DNA from: JAKITW01 sp041598875
GTDB lineage: Bacteria; Desulfobacterota; Desulfobulbia; Desulfobulbales; BM004
DNA: 64,000 bases
Direction: 5' to 3'
Assembly (NCBI GenBank): GCA_041598875.1
Contig: JBFHXP010000002.1
Span: forward strand, 13,819-77,818
Of the stretch, positions 1 to 8,576 are shown piece by piece (the first letter of the stretch is position 1; every line of letters begins with the position of its first letter). Both the position numbers and the translations under genes were made by a program. A model generated the notes under the pieces. The model saw only the letters and a program-made list of their open reading frames with translations. It was not told where the DNA came from and searched no databases.

Positions 1-423
1 GCCCATCTGCACCATCTCGCGCATCATCTCAAAAGGACGGGAAGAACAGACCGGCTTTTCACAGGGAAGAAATTCTCGATGTTTGGCGCAGAGGAGAAAA
101 CGCACTGCATCAGGTTCTGAATCAGCCATTTGAAAGAGCGCGGCAACAACCGCGCGGATGCGGTCATGCGCTGTGCCGTACTCTGCCAGCACATCCTGAA
201 TCAGCGCCTCCATCCTCTGCACAAGATCAGTATAGAGTGATCCAGCCAACTCTTCCTTTGAGTTGAAATGGTGGTAAATCGACCCGATACTGACATTGGC
301 CTCTTTCCGGATATCCTGCATTGAGGTATTGAAATACCCCTTGGCAGTAAACAAGCGGAGAGCTGTTTCCAGGGTCAGGGACCGGGTGTCAGAAAACGTA
401 TCTTTTACCTGTGCGTTACCCAC
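1..423 (-). CDS. TetR/AcrR-family transcriptional regulator (3' end beyond window)
   Basis: Reading from GTG at 423, 141 codons stay open to the window edge. Residues about 10-60 form the TetR helix-turn-helix, with the hallmark pattern F-x-x-K-G-Y-F-x-T-S-M-Q-D-I, then A-x-V-S-I-G-S-I-Y-H-H-F and K-E-E-L. The rest is the start of the ligand-binding domain and contains several Cys (LLCAK, PCEKPVC). The GTG start is chosen because TTGGAGG lies 6-7 bases upstream. The gene is probably autorepressed, since a perfect palindrome sits inside its promoter. The ligand and target genes are not visible. Family assignment is firm; function is unknown. Confidence 0.9.
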   Translation of the reverse strand, partial: MGNAQVKDTFSDTRSLTLETALRLFTAKGYFNTSMQDIRKEANVSIGSIYHHFNSKEELAGSLYTDLVQRMEALIQDVLAEYGTAHDRIRAVVAALFQMADSEPDAVRFLLCAKHREFLPCEKPVCSSRPFEMMREMVQMG

Positions 424-452
424 GATTTCCTCCAATCAATTTCATGCATATA

Positions 453-481
453 GTAATAGAACGAACATTCGTTCTTGTCAA
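453..481 (-). promoter_or_regulatory. TetR-gene promoter with embedded palindromic operator
   Basis: On the minus strand TTGACA (481-476) and TATTAC (458-453) are separated by 17 bases. The spacer is almost entirely a perfect inverted repeat, AGAACGAA-CA-TTCGTTCT on the plus strand (458-475). A dimeric repressor bound here would block RNA polymerase, so autorepression by the adjacent TetR protein is inferred. Confidence 0.8.
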
Positions 482-617
482 GTCATTACTATATTATTTC
501 CCCTGTCCGAGGATTAAATTTGGGACGCGGCCTACTATCGAGCCCCCTGAACAGAACTCGCAGGCCAGGCACAAAGATGATATTGAAAAACTTTCTCGAA
601 AGGACCCTGGACCAGCA

Positions 618-1514
618 TCAGCAAAGGCTCCGCCTTTGAACCAGAACGGTGTCTCCGACCTGGAAACACCTCTTGTCGCTCGTGACACATTGATCAAGAT
701 GAGCTGCCACAACAGCGCATTTGACAGTGAGCAGAAAATAGATCGGCCCGGCCACATGCGACAGGGTCTCGAAATTTCCCTGCCCTTTGCTGATGATCAG
801 GTCGGCTGCGGAAAAATATTTTTGAAACTCAGGACTGCACGAGCCAACGGGGGTGCCGGGGCAGGAGGTTCCATTGCTGACCAACTGGCAATACCGGTCA
901 AGGCCGCACGCCCTGGCATCGGCAATCTGGGCATCGTTGATTATCGGCCCGCCCCGCAACCCGAGAATCACCCGCTTGCCCATTTCCGCCAGAAGTTCAA
1001 TAACCAGTCCATCAAAAACCAGTTCGCCGCAGTTATCCGCAAGATAAAGAATAAACCCGTTCCGGGGAACATTCTCAATGGCTGCGGCAAGACAGGCGTA
1101 CTGATCATGGACGATTCCCCTCTCCAGAATCGCGCTGACAAAAGCCTTGAGCTCGAAATCATGGATCGATCCATAGTCAATGACATTGCCGGCAATCGCC
1201 AGCGAGAGCGCCAGCCTGAGAGGATCCTCAGCCCCGCTGATCACCCCGGCAAGATCCCTCCGCATCAACTGGGCCGCACCACTGCTCTCTTTTTTTATGG
1301 CAAGGAAGGGGTCACTGCATCCGGAGACCTGAGCGATCCCGGCGTACAACAAAACCGCATTTTCCGGGGGTGAAACCTCCATGTTCAGGTCGGCAAGAAG
1401 GGGCAGCACCTGGTTGACAACCGCCGTCTCATCACCCCGCTCACCCGCGGCAAGGCGGGCGGCATAGCGCACCTGCCTCTCCAGGCAGGGAATACATGCA
1501 GGAGAGGTTTTCAT
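618..1514 (-). CDS. DUF89 / ARMT1-like metal-dependent phosphatase family protein
   Basis: 298 residues. Hallmarks of the DUF89 damage-control phosphatase family are present: an N-terminal C-I-P-C motif (residues 8-11), the metal/active-site region AGNVIDYGS, then YLADNCGELVFD and GLRGGPIINDA, and a late ISKGQGNFETL. Proteins of this family dephosphorylate damaged or phosphorylated metabolites in a metal-dependent way; the substrate here cannot be told from sequence. The start overlaps the upstream PP-loop gene by four bases (ATGA), and that gene in turn overlaps the lipoprotein gene, so the three form a translationally coupled operon. Confidence 0.85.
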   Translation of the reverse strand: MKTSPACIPCLERQVRYAARLAAGERGDETAVVNQVLPLLADLNMEVSPPENAVLLYAGIAQVSGCSDPFLAIKKESSGAAQLMRRDLAGVISGAEDPLRLALSLAIAGNVIDYGSIHDFELKAFVSAILERGIVHDQYACLAAAIENVPRNGFILYLADNCGELVFDGLVIELLAEMGKRVILGLRGGPIINDAQIADARACGLDRYCQLVSNGTSCPGTPVGSCSPEFQKYFSAADLIISKGQGNFETLSHVAGPIYFLLTVKCAVVAAHLDQCVTSDKRCFQVGDTVLVQRRSLC

Positions 1515-2257
1515 CTGGATTGGAGATGTCCGGTGCCGGCAGGAAGATAGTCGTGCCGGACATTCCGAAGGGCATTAAACATGTTAGACTTGACCCGGGA
1601 GTCAAGGGATGCGGCATGGGCAAGAATCCGGCGGGCATCCTGCCGCCGTGAGTCGGAATCATGGGCACAGGGGTTCTTGACCGGAAAAACACCAAGGGTA
1701 GACGCCAAGTCAACGATGTCATCTTTCTCAATAAACGCCAAGGGCCTGATGATCGCCAGCCGCCCGGAAAAGAGGTCCTGTCGCGGCATCATGGTGCTTA
1801 TGTTGCCGCCGAACATCACATTTATCAAAAAAGTCTCAAGCAGGTCATCCCGGTGGTGACCAAAGGCAATCTTGTTCATGCCAAGCTCCTTGGCCAGGGA
1901 AAACAAACGGGTACGTCGTTGCCTGGAGCAATGATAACAGACGCTCCGTCCATCCTCGGCCGCCTCGGCGCGGGGCCCGAAATCGGTCTGCTCTATTCGG
2001 CAGGGAACACCCAGCCTTTCAAGCTGGGCCGCGACCCTGTCGCCTGTGGGCTCGGCAAACCCATTATCTATATGGACAGCAAGAATCTCGTAGTCAATCG
2101 GGGCCTTCTTGCGCCAATAAGGAAGAAGCCAGGCAAGAACCAGGCTGTCAACCCCGCCGGAGACGGCAACCATCACCCGGTCCCCGTGGGACAGCATGGA
2201 AAATTCATGTAGAGCGCGGCCGATCTTTTGATTGACCGGACTGGATAGATGGATCAT
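1511..2257 (-). CDS. TtcA-like PP-loop ATPase (tRNA 2-thiolation type)
   Basis: 248 residues. The adenylating P-loop VAVSGGVDSLVLA lies near residue 30-42, and a CYHC motif is followed by RRTRLF. The block AFGHHRDDLLETFLINV and a later NPCAHDSDSRRQ complete the TtcA pattern. The two Cys of CYHC and the Cys of NPC match the three ligands that hold the [4Fe-4S] cluster in TtcA, which 2-thiolates cytidine 32 of tRNA. At 248 residues it is shorter than E. coli TtcA (about 310). It sits in a coupled operon between the lipoprotein and DUF89 genes. A related PP-loop enzyme with another substrate cannot be excluded. Confidence 0.8.
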   Translation of the reverse strand: MIHLSSPVNQKIGRALHEFSMLSHGDRVMVAVSGGVDSLVLAWLLPYWRKKAPIDYEILAVHIDNGFAEPTGDRVAAQLERLGVPCRIEQTDFGPRAEAAEDGRSVCYHCSRQRRTRLFSLAKELGMNKIAFGHHRDDLLETFLINVMFGGNISTMMPRQDLFSGRLAIIRPLAFIEKDDIVDLASTLGVFPVKNPCAHDSDSRRQDARRILAHAASLDSRVKSNMFNALRNVRHDYLPAGTGHLQSR

Positions 2258-2877
2258 TGGCCCCTGGCAATGTTCCCCTGAAAATAGGGGGTACCGCCGA
2301 GCTTGCTCGCAACCCCCTCGCGGGCCAATTCAGCTGCTGTGACGAATTTGAACCCCCGCCCTGCCGCACGCCCCAGGAGAAATATATTCTCCATCACGGT
2401 TTTCTGTGTTTCATCATGGGCGCCGAACCACAAGGTTTGGCCGCTGGCAACATCAACCAGCCGGAAATCAAAGGCCACCGAGGCAGTTCTTTCAGCGGAA
2501 TAGCGGGACCCGACCCGTTCGACAAACCGGTTGACGGTAGTCATCAGCACCGCATCGGTTCCCAGTTCACGGCCAACGGCCCGGGCCTGGACCAGAACAT
2601 TTCCGGAGGAAAGACGGAGGCCGTCCTGGAGGTCATGATCCACAAGCTTTATCTCCGGCCGGTCCTGGAAATATTCAGCGAGCAGGGAAGAGAGAACCTC
2701 TGCTCCGGCGGTTAATTCAGGATTCGGCCCACTGCCCTCGGGTGGCAATACCGCTATGGTCTTGATCCGGGAATAGTCCTCACCCTCTCCCTGAACGGTA
2801 TTCCTGGAGGCGCAGGCGGAGACAAAAAAAAGCAGGGCAATGGCAATAAACAGACTATTCAGACGATTTTGTTTCAC
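2254..2877 (-). CDS. Putative outer-membrane lipoprotein (GNA1162/CsgG-like fold)
   Basis: 207 residues with a lipoprotein signal: basic start MKQNR, hydrophobic stretch, and lipobox VSAC with Cys near residue 22. The mature part carries KTIAVLPPEGSG, an AxxVGRELGTDAVLM segment and a VDVASGQTLWFGAHDE segment, the pattern of the GNA1162/DUF799 and CsgG-related lipoprotein families. These proteins are thought to assemble at the envelope, but no role can be assigned here. It is first in the operon with the TtcA-like and DUF89 genes and overlaps the former by four bases. Lipoprotein nature is clear; family is likely. Confidence 0.75.
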   Translation of the reverse strand: MKQNRLNSLFIAIALLFFVSACASRNTVQGEGEDYSRIKTIAVLPPEGSGPNPELTAGAEVLSSLLAEYFQDRPEIKLVDHDLQDGLRLSSGNVLVQARAVGRELGTDAVLMTTVNRFVERVGSRYSAERTASVAFDFRLVDVASGQTLWFGAHDETQKTVMENIFLLGRAAGRGFKFVTAAELAREGVASKLGGTPYFQGNIARGQ

Positions 2878-2999
2878 TTTGACGACCTCCTGTCGGCTTG
2901 ATCAAACCAACGTTTCGTTGGGCTCGCTTCTCTACCTCTGTATCTACCCGCACCGTATCAATATATTATCCATCCCGGCTGAAGCCAGGCCCGCCGGGA

Positions 3000-3599
3000 C
3001 TATAGCGTTCCCTTGGACGAAAGCACCCCTGAACCGCGATGGTCAAACTCCACCGCCTGACCCAACGCCCTCCCGAGGGCCTTGAAGACCGACTCGATTA
3101 TATGATGGGCATTTTCCCCATGGAGAAGTTCGACGTGAAGGGCAAGCCCACCGTGAAGCGCCAGGGCACGCAGGAACTCCTTGACCAGGGCAGTGTCAAA
3201 ATTCCCGACCTTCTGATCGGGGATGGCGACATCATAATACAAAAAAGGACGGTTGGCGATATCGACCACGACCCTGGCCAGGGCCTCATCCATGGGAACG
3301 AGACTGGAACCGTACCTTTTAATGCCGGAGAAATCCCCCAGGCTGCCTTTCAGGGCCTGGCCCAGGCAGATTCCCAGATCTTCCACGCTGTGGTGATCAT
3401 CCACATCGGTGTCACCGGTGCATGAAACGGTCAAATCGAAAAACCCGTGCACCGCCAGCAGGGTAAGCATGTGATCCATAAATGGAACACCGGTGGCAAT
3501 GCGGTGGACTCCCTGACCAGCCAAATCCAGGGTCAGGGAAATGTCAGTTTCTTTTGTTTTGCGGCGCACCTCTCCGATGCGCGCCGACACTTTTTCCAT
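3000..3599 (-). CDS. hisB: Imidazoleglycerol-phosphate dehydratase
   Basis: 199 residues, the length of monofunctional HisB enzymes without the phosphatase domain. The two metal-binding motifs are present: DDHHSVEDLGICLG around residues 67-80 and ENAHHIIESVFKA around 163-175. The start R-x-G-E-V-x-R-x-T-x-E-T is typical. It removes water from imidazole-glycerol phosphate in step six of histidine synthesis in the cytoplasm. GGAG lies just upstream of the ATG at 3599. No other his genes are in the window, so it stands apart from a his operon. Confidence 0.96.
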   Translation of the reverse strand: MEKVSARIGEVRRKTKETDISLTLDLAGQGVHRIATGVPFMDHMLTLLAVHGFFDLTVSCTGDTDVDDHHSVEDLGICLGQALKGSLGDFSGIKRYGSSLVPMDEALARVVVDIANRPFLYYDVAIPDQKVGNFDTALVKEFLRALALHGGLALHVELLHGENAHHIIESVFKALGRALGQAVEFDHRGSGVLSSKGTL

Positions 3600-3885
3600 A
3601 GGATCACTCTCCTCGAATTCGTATATGAACAGCGTGTGTCCGCCGGGATCACCTTATTATTCCAGCAAGATCAACCACCAAGACGCACCAAACATTGTAT
3701 ACTTCCCGCTGTTCAACCACCGGGATTATTCCCTGGTGGGGTTACCGGATGAATCCGGTTATGTTTCCGCACATGATTTGTATCTATACAAGCTGTCATA
3801 TTCAGAGGCAATACCCTTTTGAGGATCTTCTGAAAAAAATCGGCGCACTCCAGGCGCATGAGGTATCGATCGGCAATGTTTTTTG
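3600..3885. other. Intergenic region hisB to tRNA-Gly
   Basis: No convincing gene on either strand. It holds an imperfect hairpin around 3716-3740 (CCACC-GGGA against TCCC-T-GGTGG) and a small inverted repeat ACCGGAT-GA-ATCCGGT near 3744-3760. Neither has a clear role. The tRNA promoter follows at once. Confidence 0.5.
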
Positions 3886-3914
3886 TTGACAACCGCCACA
3901 CCCCCCGGTATAGT
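3886..3914 (+). promoter_or_regulatory. Sigma-70 promoter of tRNA-Gly
   Basis: A perfect -35 TTGACA (3886-3891) and -10 TATAGT (3909-3914) are separated by 17 bases, about 30 bases before the mature tRNA 5' end. The base-rich GGTATAG context fits a strong constitutive promoter. Confidence 0.8.
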
Positions 3915-3943
3915 CGCCTCGATTTGGAGCTCAGTATAAATGG

Positions 3944-4018
<75 letters not shown>

Positions 4019-4032
4019 TCTTTAGCGCCCCA

Positions 4033-4061
4033 AAAGGTTCGACTTGGTCGAACCTTTTTTT
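4033..4061 (+). terminator. Rho-independent terminator of tRNA-Gly
   Basis: Stem GGTTCGAC (4036-4043), loop TTG, stem GTCGAACC (4047-4054), then seven T residues, placed 18 bases after the tRNA 3' end. Confidence 0.9.
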
Positions 4062-4062
4062 G

Positions 4063-4091
4063 TTGACTCTGCGGCTATTTCAATTTATAAA
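4063..4091 (+). promoter_or_regulatory. Sigma-70 promoter of rplM-rpsI
   Basis: TTGACT (4063-4068) and TATAAA (4086-4091) with a 17-base spacer lie directly after the tRNA terminator and about 80 bases before rplM. The 5' leader could hold the L13 autoregulatory site, but no specific structure was recognised. Confidence 0.75.
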
Positions 4092-4168
4092 GACTCTTTT
4101 GCGATCAAAATGCCCCAAGCAGGGCTCTCTGTTACCTGTTTTTGACTGAATTATTGAGGATATTGACC

Positions 4169-4597
4169 ATGAAGACCCACCTGACTCCGGTCGCTGACAT
4201 TGAAAAAAACTGGTTTATTGTTGATGCTGAAGGCAAGATCCTCGGCCGTCTTGCTTCTGAAATCGCCACCCGGTTGCGGGGCAAGCACAAAGCCAACTAT
4301 TCACCGTTCATGGATGTAGGTGACTTTATTGTTGTGGTCAATGCCGACAAGGTAAAGCTGACAGGGAAAAAACTCACCGACAAGAAATACTATCACCATA
4401 CAGGGTACATGGGCGGCCTGAAAACCCAGAGCGCTCAGGAAGTGCTGGACAGCAAACCGGAAGAACTGATCCGGACGGCTGTAAAGGGCATGCTCCCCAA
4501 GAACACCCTGGGCCGCGCCCAACTGAAAAAACTCAAAGTTTATGCTGGCAGCGCCCATCCCCACGAAGCGCAGCAACCCGTCCAGCTTGACATTTAA
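4169..4597 (+). CDS. rplM: 50S ribosomal protein L13
   Basis: 142 residues, the same length as E. coli L13. Recognisable blocks are WFIVDAEGKILGRLAS, GDFIVVVNADKVKLTGKK, YYHHTGYMGG, and GMLPKNTLGRAQLKKLKVYAG. The ATG at 4169 is chosen over an upstream in-frame ATG at 4142 because it gives the family length and has TTGAGGA before it. It precedes rpsI, the conserved two-gene ribosomal operon, behind its own promoter. Confidence 0.98.
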   Translation: MKTHLTPVADIEKNWFIVDAEGKILGRLASEIATRLRGKHKANYSPFMDVGDFIVVVNADKVKLTGKKLTDKKYYHHTGYMGGLKTQSAQEVLDSKPEELIRTAVKGMLPKNTLGRAQLKKLKVYAGSAHPHEAQQPVQLDI

Positions 4598-4642
4598 TTA
4601 TTATCGATGCCCACAGGCAAAAGTATATTGGGAGACACGAGA

Positions 4643-5035
4643 ATGGCTGATCAGAGGCACTACGCGACAGGCAAAAGAAAAACAGCAGTTGCCCGAGTCT
4701 GGGTAAAACCAGGAAAAGGGGAAATTGTTGTCAACAAAAAGTCTGTTGAGGACTACTTCGGTGCAATCTTTGTACGCAACAAGGTGGAAAGCCCGTTTGT
4801 CACCACCGAGACGTCTTCCCAGTTTGACGTAATAGCTACCCTCAGCGGCGGTGGGAAATGCGCCCAGGCCGAGGCCCTGCGCCATGGCATATCCAAGGCC
4901 CTCCTGGAGGTAAACCCCGAATATCGTCTGACCCTGAAAAGAGCAGGTCTGCTGACCCGGGATCCCCGCGCCAAGGAACGGAAAAAATATGGCCAGCGCA
5001 GCGCCAGGGCAAAATTTCAGTTTTCCAAGCGTTAA
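4643..5035 (+). CDS. rpsI: 30S ribosomal protein S9
   Basis: 130 residues, matching E. coli S9. It has the N-terminal ATGKRKTAVARVW and the C-terminal basic tail RAKFQFSKR, whose last Arg contacts P-site tRNA. The ATG at 4643 is preceded by GGGAGA; a longer frame to 4607 would add 12 unrelated residues. It follows rplM by 45 bases, and a strong terminator lies downstream. Confidence 0.98.
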   Translation: MADQRHYATGKRKTAVARVWVKPGKGEIVVNKKSVEDYFGAIFVRNKVESPFVTTETSSQFDVIATLSGGGKCAQAEALRHGISKALLEVNPEYRLTLKRAGLLTRDPRAKERKKYGQRSARAKFQFSKR

Positions 5036-5082
5036 CGGGGAAATACGCCATATCCTTTGCTTTGCATGTCCACGAAGCGTTC

Positions 5083-5127
5083 AGGGGAAGACACGGTACT
5101 CATGTGTCTTCCCCTGTTTTATTTTTA
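5083..5127 (+). terminator. Rho-independent terminator of rplM-rpsI
   Basis: Twelve-base perfect stem AGGGGAAGACAC (5083-5094) with GTGTCTTCCCCT (5104-5115), nine-base loop, followed by GTTTTATTTTT. Confidence 0.92.
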
Positions 5128-5195
5128 ACTGGAGCAACCAGAAAGTAAAGCGGTTTCATGAGAGCCTTTGCCCCAACACCTAAGGAGCGGATACC

Positions 5196-6233
5196 ATGAT
5201 AAAAGTCGGAATAATAGGAGCATCCGGCTACACCGGAGTTGAGCTTGCACGCATTCTTGCCAACCATCCAGGGGTGGAAATTACCGTTGTCACATCGCGC
5301 CGCCATCAGGGCCTGCCCCTGAGCGCCCTCTATCCCAGCCTCAAGGGAATCGTCGATCTGGCCTGTGTTGACGCTGAAGCGGGTGCCGTGGCCGGGGCAG
5401 CGGATCTTTTTTTTACAGCAGTACCCCACCAGACGGCCATGGCCATTGTCCCAACCCTGCTTGACGCCGGACGCAAGGTGATTGACCTGAGCGCCGATTT
5501 TCGAATTCACGACAGTTCGGTCTACGAACAGTGGTATCAGCCCCACACCGCTCCTGAACTTCTCGGCGAAGCGGTTTACGGTCTTCCGGAGCTGCACCGC
5601 GCGGAAATCAGAAAGGCCCGGCTGATTGCCAACCCGGGATGCTACCCGACCAGCATTATTCTCGGCCTGGCACCTCTGCTCAAGGCAGGAGCGATTGATC
5701 CCGACACCGTAATCGCCGACTCCAAATCAGGTACTTCCGGCGCCGGCCGGACCGTGCAGCAGTCCACCCTTTTCTGTGAAGTTGCTGACGGATTCAAGGC
5801 ATACAAGGTCGCGTCGCACCGGCACACGCCTGAAATTGAGCAGGAACTTGGAAAACTGTGCGGCCGCCCGGTAGCCATCTCGTTTACCCCGCACCTTGTC
5901 CCCATGTCCCGCGGTATCTTCAGCACCATATACGCCTCGCTGAAGAGTTCCCTTTCCAGCGAAGAGGCCACCGCCCTTTTTCTGGAATACTATAAGGATG
6001 AGCCGTTCGTCAGGATCTGCGATCCCGGTACATTACCCGCCACCCCGCATGTCCGGGGCGGCAATTTCTGTGATCTTGCCTGCAGAGTTGACCACAGAAC
6101 GGGAAGAATCATTGTCCTCGCCGCCATTGACAATCTGGTCAAGGGTGCAGCCGGCCAGGCAGTCCAGAACATGAATCTTCTTCTCGGATTACCGGAAAAC
6201 CAGGGACTGGGCATTGTCCCGCTTTTTCCGTGA
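5196..6233 (+). CDS. argC: N-acetyl-gamma-glutamyl-phosphate reductase
   Basis: 345 residues, the usual ArgC length. The N-terminal NAD(P) motif is GIIGASGYTGVEL. The catalytic Cys sits in ANPGCYPTS (about residue 149), and the region SHRHTPEIEQEL supplies the conserved His. It reduces N-acetylglutamyl phosphate to the semialdehyde in arginine synthesis. AAGGAG precedes the ATG. The downstream truA starts inside its stop codon (GTGA), so the two are translationally coupled. No other arg genes are nearby. Confidence 0.97.
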   Translation: MIKVGIIGASGYTGVELARILANHPGVEITVVTSRRHQGLPLSALYPSLKGIVDLACVDAEAGAVAGAADLFFTAVPHQTAMAIVPTLLDAGRKVIDLSADFRIHDSSVYEQWYQPHTAPELLGEAVYGLPELHRAEIRKARLIANPGCYPTSIILGLAPLLKAGAIDPDTVIADSKSGTSGAGRTVQQSTLFCEVADGFKAYKVASHRHTPEIEQELGKLCGRPVAISFTPHLVPMSRGIFSTIYASLKSSLSSEEATALFLEYYKDEPFVRICDPGTLPATPHVRGGNFCDLACRVDHRTGRIIVLAAIDNLVKGAAGQAVQNMNLLLGLPENQGLGIVPLFP

Positions 6234-6994
6234 GCGGATACCGCAATATCCGGTGTGTCATTGCCTTTGACGGCACCCGCTTTGCCGGATGGCAGAAGCA
6301 GCGCACCGGGCTGACCATCCAGGGGCTTCTTGAGGATGCCGTGGCAACCATGACCGGCGAACAGACCGTGGTCCATGGAGCCGGTCGCACCGATGCCGGG
6401 GTTCACGCCCTGGCAATGACCGCCAACTTCCAGACAGCTTCAAATATCCCTTGCACCGGCTTTATGAAGGGTTTAAACAGCATATTACCCGATGACATCC
6501 GGGTGCTGGAAACATGCGAGGCGCGGGCGGATTTCCATGCCCGCCGCAGCGCCCGGGCAAAGACATATATCTATACGATTAACACCAGCCCGGTGCAGAT
6601 GCCGACCAGCCGGCTCTATGCGGCCCACTTTCCCCGAAAACTTGACGCGCTGGCCATGAAGAATGCGGCGGATCTCCTGGTCGGGGTCCACGATTTTTCA
6701 AGTTTCGAGGCAACCGGCTCCAGGGATCGCACGCAAAAAAAGGGCCGGGGCGCAGTTCGGGAAATCCTCGGTGTTGCCATCAACGTAAGCGAAGATGGCC
6801 ACCTCCATTTTGAAATCACCGGCAATGGTTTTCTCCGGCACATGGTTCGCAACATTGTCGGAACCCTGCTTGAAGTGGGCGAACTAAAAAAAACAAAAAA
6901 TGATTTTGCGCAGATACTCGCTGCGCAGAATCGTGCCAGGGCAGGTCCCACCGCCCCGGCCTGCGGCCTTTTTCTGAAAGAAGTGCTTTACTGA
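6230..6994 (+). CDS. truA: tRNA pseudouridine(38-40) synthase
   Basis: 254 residues. It has FAGWQKQ at the start and the catalytic motif GAGRTDAGVHA with the nucleophilic Asp. FHARRSARAKTYIY and GNGFLRHMVRNIVGTL are further family blocks. It forms pseudouridine at positions 38-40 of the tRNA anticodon arm. The start is GTG at 6230, overlapping the argC stop as GTGA; no better start exists nearby. Expression probably depends on argC translation. Confidence 0.96.
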   Translation: MSGYRNIRCVIAFDGTRFAGWQKQRTGLTIQGLLEDAVATMTGEQTVVHGAGRTDAGVHALAMTANFQTASNIPCTGFMKGLNSILPDDIRVLETCEARADFHARRSARAKTYIYTINTSPVQMPTSRLYAAHFPRKLDALAMKNAADLLVGVHDFSSFEATGSRDRTQKKGRGAVREILGVAINVSEDGHLHFEITGNGFLRHMVRNIVGTLLEVGELKKTKNDFAQILAAQNRARAGPTAPACGLFLKEVLY

Positions 6995-7056
6995 CGGGCG
7001 CCCCGGCGCCCCCGGTAAAGCGAAACTAATAGAATACGATATTCAGGTGAAACCAG

Positions 7057-8265
7057 ATGACCTCTTTTTCTCTCAAAATGGCGCAAAGGGTTGCCCAGAT
7101 CAAACCTTCACCCACCCTGGCGGTCAATGCCAAGGCCAAGGCCCTGAAGGCTGCTGGAGCTGATATTCTCAATTTCAGTGTTGGCGAGCCGGACTTTGAC
7201 ACTCCGCCCCATGTCTGTGAAGCCGGCAAGGCGTCCATTGACGCGGGATTTACCCGATACACCGCTGTCCCAGGCATCCCGGAGCTTCGTCAGGCAGTTG
7301 TCGACCGTCTTGCCGCCGATCGCGGCTGGAGCTACGAGCCCGACCAGGTCCAGGTGTGCTGCGGCGGCAAACATGGCCTCTACAACATGGCCCAGGCTCT
7401 GATCAACCCGGGCGATGAGGTTCTCATTCCCACCCCGTACTGGGTCTCTTACCCGCCCATTGTTCAGCTGGCAGGGGGAATTCCCGTACTGGTACCGCTG
7501 AGCGAGGAGAATAATTTTGACCTTGACCCGCGGGTGCTTGAGCAGCATGCGAGCCCAAAAACCAAGGCCATTATTCTCAACAGTCCCTCCAACCCCATTG
7601 GATCGGTTTTTTCGGCTTCCGCGCTGGCGGCGGTGGGAAAAATGGCCCTGGAGCGGGGATGGATCATAATCAGCGATGATATCTACGACACCATTGTCTA
7701 TTCCGACAATCCACTGCCCCACATTCTTGACGTAGACCCGCGCCTGAAAGATCAGACCCTCATCTTGAACGGGGTTTCGAAATCCTTTGCCATGACCGGG
7801 TGGCGCATCGGCTACACCATCGGCCCCCAGGTGATCATTTCCACCATGAACAGAATCCAGAGTCAGTCAACATCCAACGCGACATCAGTGGCCCAGAAGG
7901 CCGCCCTTGCCGCACTGACCGGCCCTCAGGACTTTCCGGTCATGATGCGGGACGCATTTCTTCCCCGCCGTGATTATTTTGTCCGCGAACTTTCCTCGAT
8001 TCCCGGCGTGACCTGTGTCAACCCCCAGGGCGCATTTTATGTCTTCCCCAACATCTCCTCCTATTTTGGCAAAGAATTCAACGGCCGGTCGATCACCGGG
8101 TCACTTGACCTGGCCGACTATCTTCTTGATGAGGCCCTGATCGCCACGGTACCCGGCATCGCCTTTGGCGCCGACCCCTTTATCCGTTTCTCCTTTGCCA
8201 CCTCCATGGAAACCATTGAGGAAGGGGTCAGGCGCCTGAAAACCGCCCTGGCCAACCTCAAGTAA
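7057..8265 (+). CDS. Class I aspartate aminotransferase (AspC/AAT-I type)
   Basis: 402 residues. PLP-enzyme blocks are NFSVGEPDFDTP, the NSPSNPIGSV motif with its Asn/Pro, ISDDIYDTIVY with the cofactor-binding Asp and Tyr, and NGVSKSFAMTGWRIGY with the Schiff-base Lys. FIRFSFATS near the end supplies the substrate carboxylate-binding Arg. It transfers amino groups between aspartate/glutamate and 2-oxo acids in the cytoplasm. It follows truA by 62 bases, has its own AGGTG site, and is followed by an 18-bp hairpin. Exact substrate range cannot be read from sequence. Confidence 0.93.
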   Translation: MTSFSLKMAQRVAQIKPSPTLAVNAKAKALKAAGADILNFSVGEPDFDTPPHVCEAGKASIDAGFTRYTAVPGIPELRQAVVDRLAADRGWSYEPDQVQVCCGGKHGLYNMAQALINPGDEVLIPTPYWVSYPPIVQLAGGIPVLVPLSEENNFDLDPRVLEQHASPKTKAIILNSPSNPIGSVFSASALAAVGKMALERGWIIISDDIYDTIVYSDNPLPHILDVDPRLKDQTLILNGVSKSFAMTGWRIGYTIGPQVIISTMNRIQSQSTSNATSVAQKAALAALTGPQDFPVMMRDAFLPRRDYFVRELSSIPGVTCVNPQGAFYVFPNISSYFGKEFNGRSITGSLDLADYLLDEALIATVPGIAFGADPFIRFSFATSMETIEEGVRRLKTALANLK

Positions 8266-8312
8266 TCTTACCCGGGCACATTTTCACAGAAAATCCATCA
8301 CCACCACACATC

Positions 8313-8366
8313 CGGATCTTTCAGTGCGGCACACGCAAACACGCCGCACTGAAAGATCCGCGCCTT
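8313..8366 (+). terminator. Terminator-like hairpin after aminotransferase gene
   Basis: An 18-base perfect inverted repeat, CGGATCTTTCAGTGCGGC (8313-8330) with its complement at 8343-8360, and a 12-base loop. Only a short TTTT follows, so termination may be less efficient or factor-assisted. Confidence 0.7.
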
Positions 8367-8494
8367 TTCGCTCCCTCTCTTCTTTTCCTGACAGTGCCTT
8401 GCCAGATCCTGCTATCGAAAAAAGCAGATTTTACCGGCCTTTTTTTCACTGAACTGCCATTCATTTTTTTCATGAATACCCATTCAGTATTTGC

Positions 8495-8523
8495 TTGACA
8501 TCACTGGACGATTGCAGTAAGAC
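8495..8523 (+). promoter_or_regulatory. Possible promoter of the nuo operon
   Basis: A perfect TTGACA (8495-8500) is followed at 17 bases by TAAGAC (8518-8523), a weak -10. It is the only promoter-like match in the gap before nuoA. Confidence 0.4.
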
Positions 8524-8576
8524 TCACCGCGAATGCTATTTGTTCTCCTGCTACCTTTACCGTAAGGAGCCTGACT

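Larger units (their letters stand above)
8266..8576. other. Intergenic region aminotransferase to nuoA
   Basis: Contains the terminator-like hairpin at 8313-8360 and a possible promoter at 8495-8523 for the nuo operon. No gene was found here. Confidence 0.6.

Noticed and set aside
411..1373. 320-codon plus-strand frame opposite the DUF89 gene
   Set aside because: It is antisense to a gene with clear family motifs, and its product has no recognisable features.
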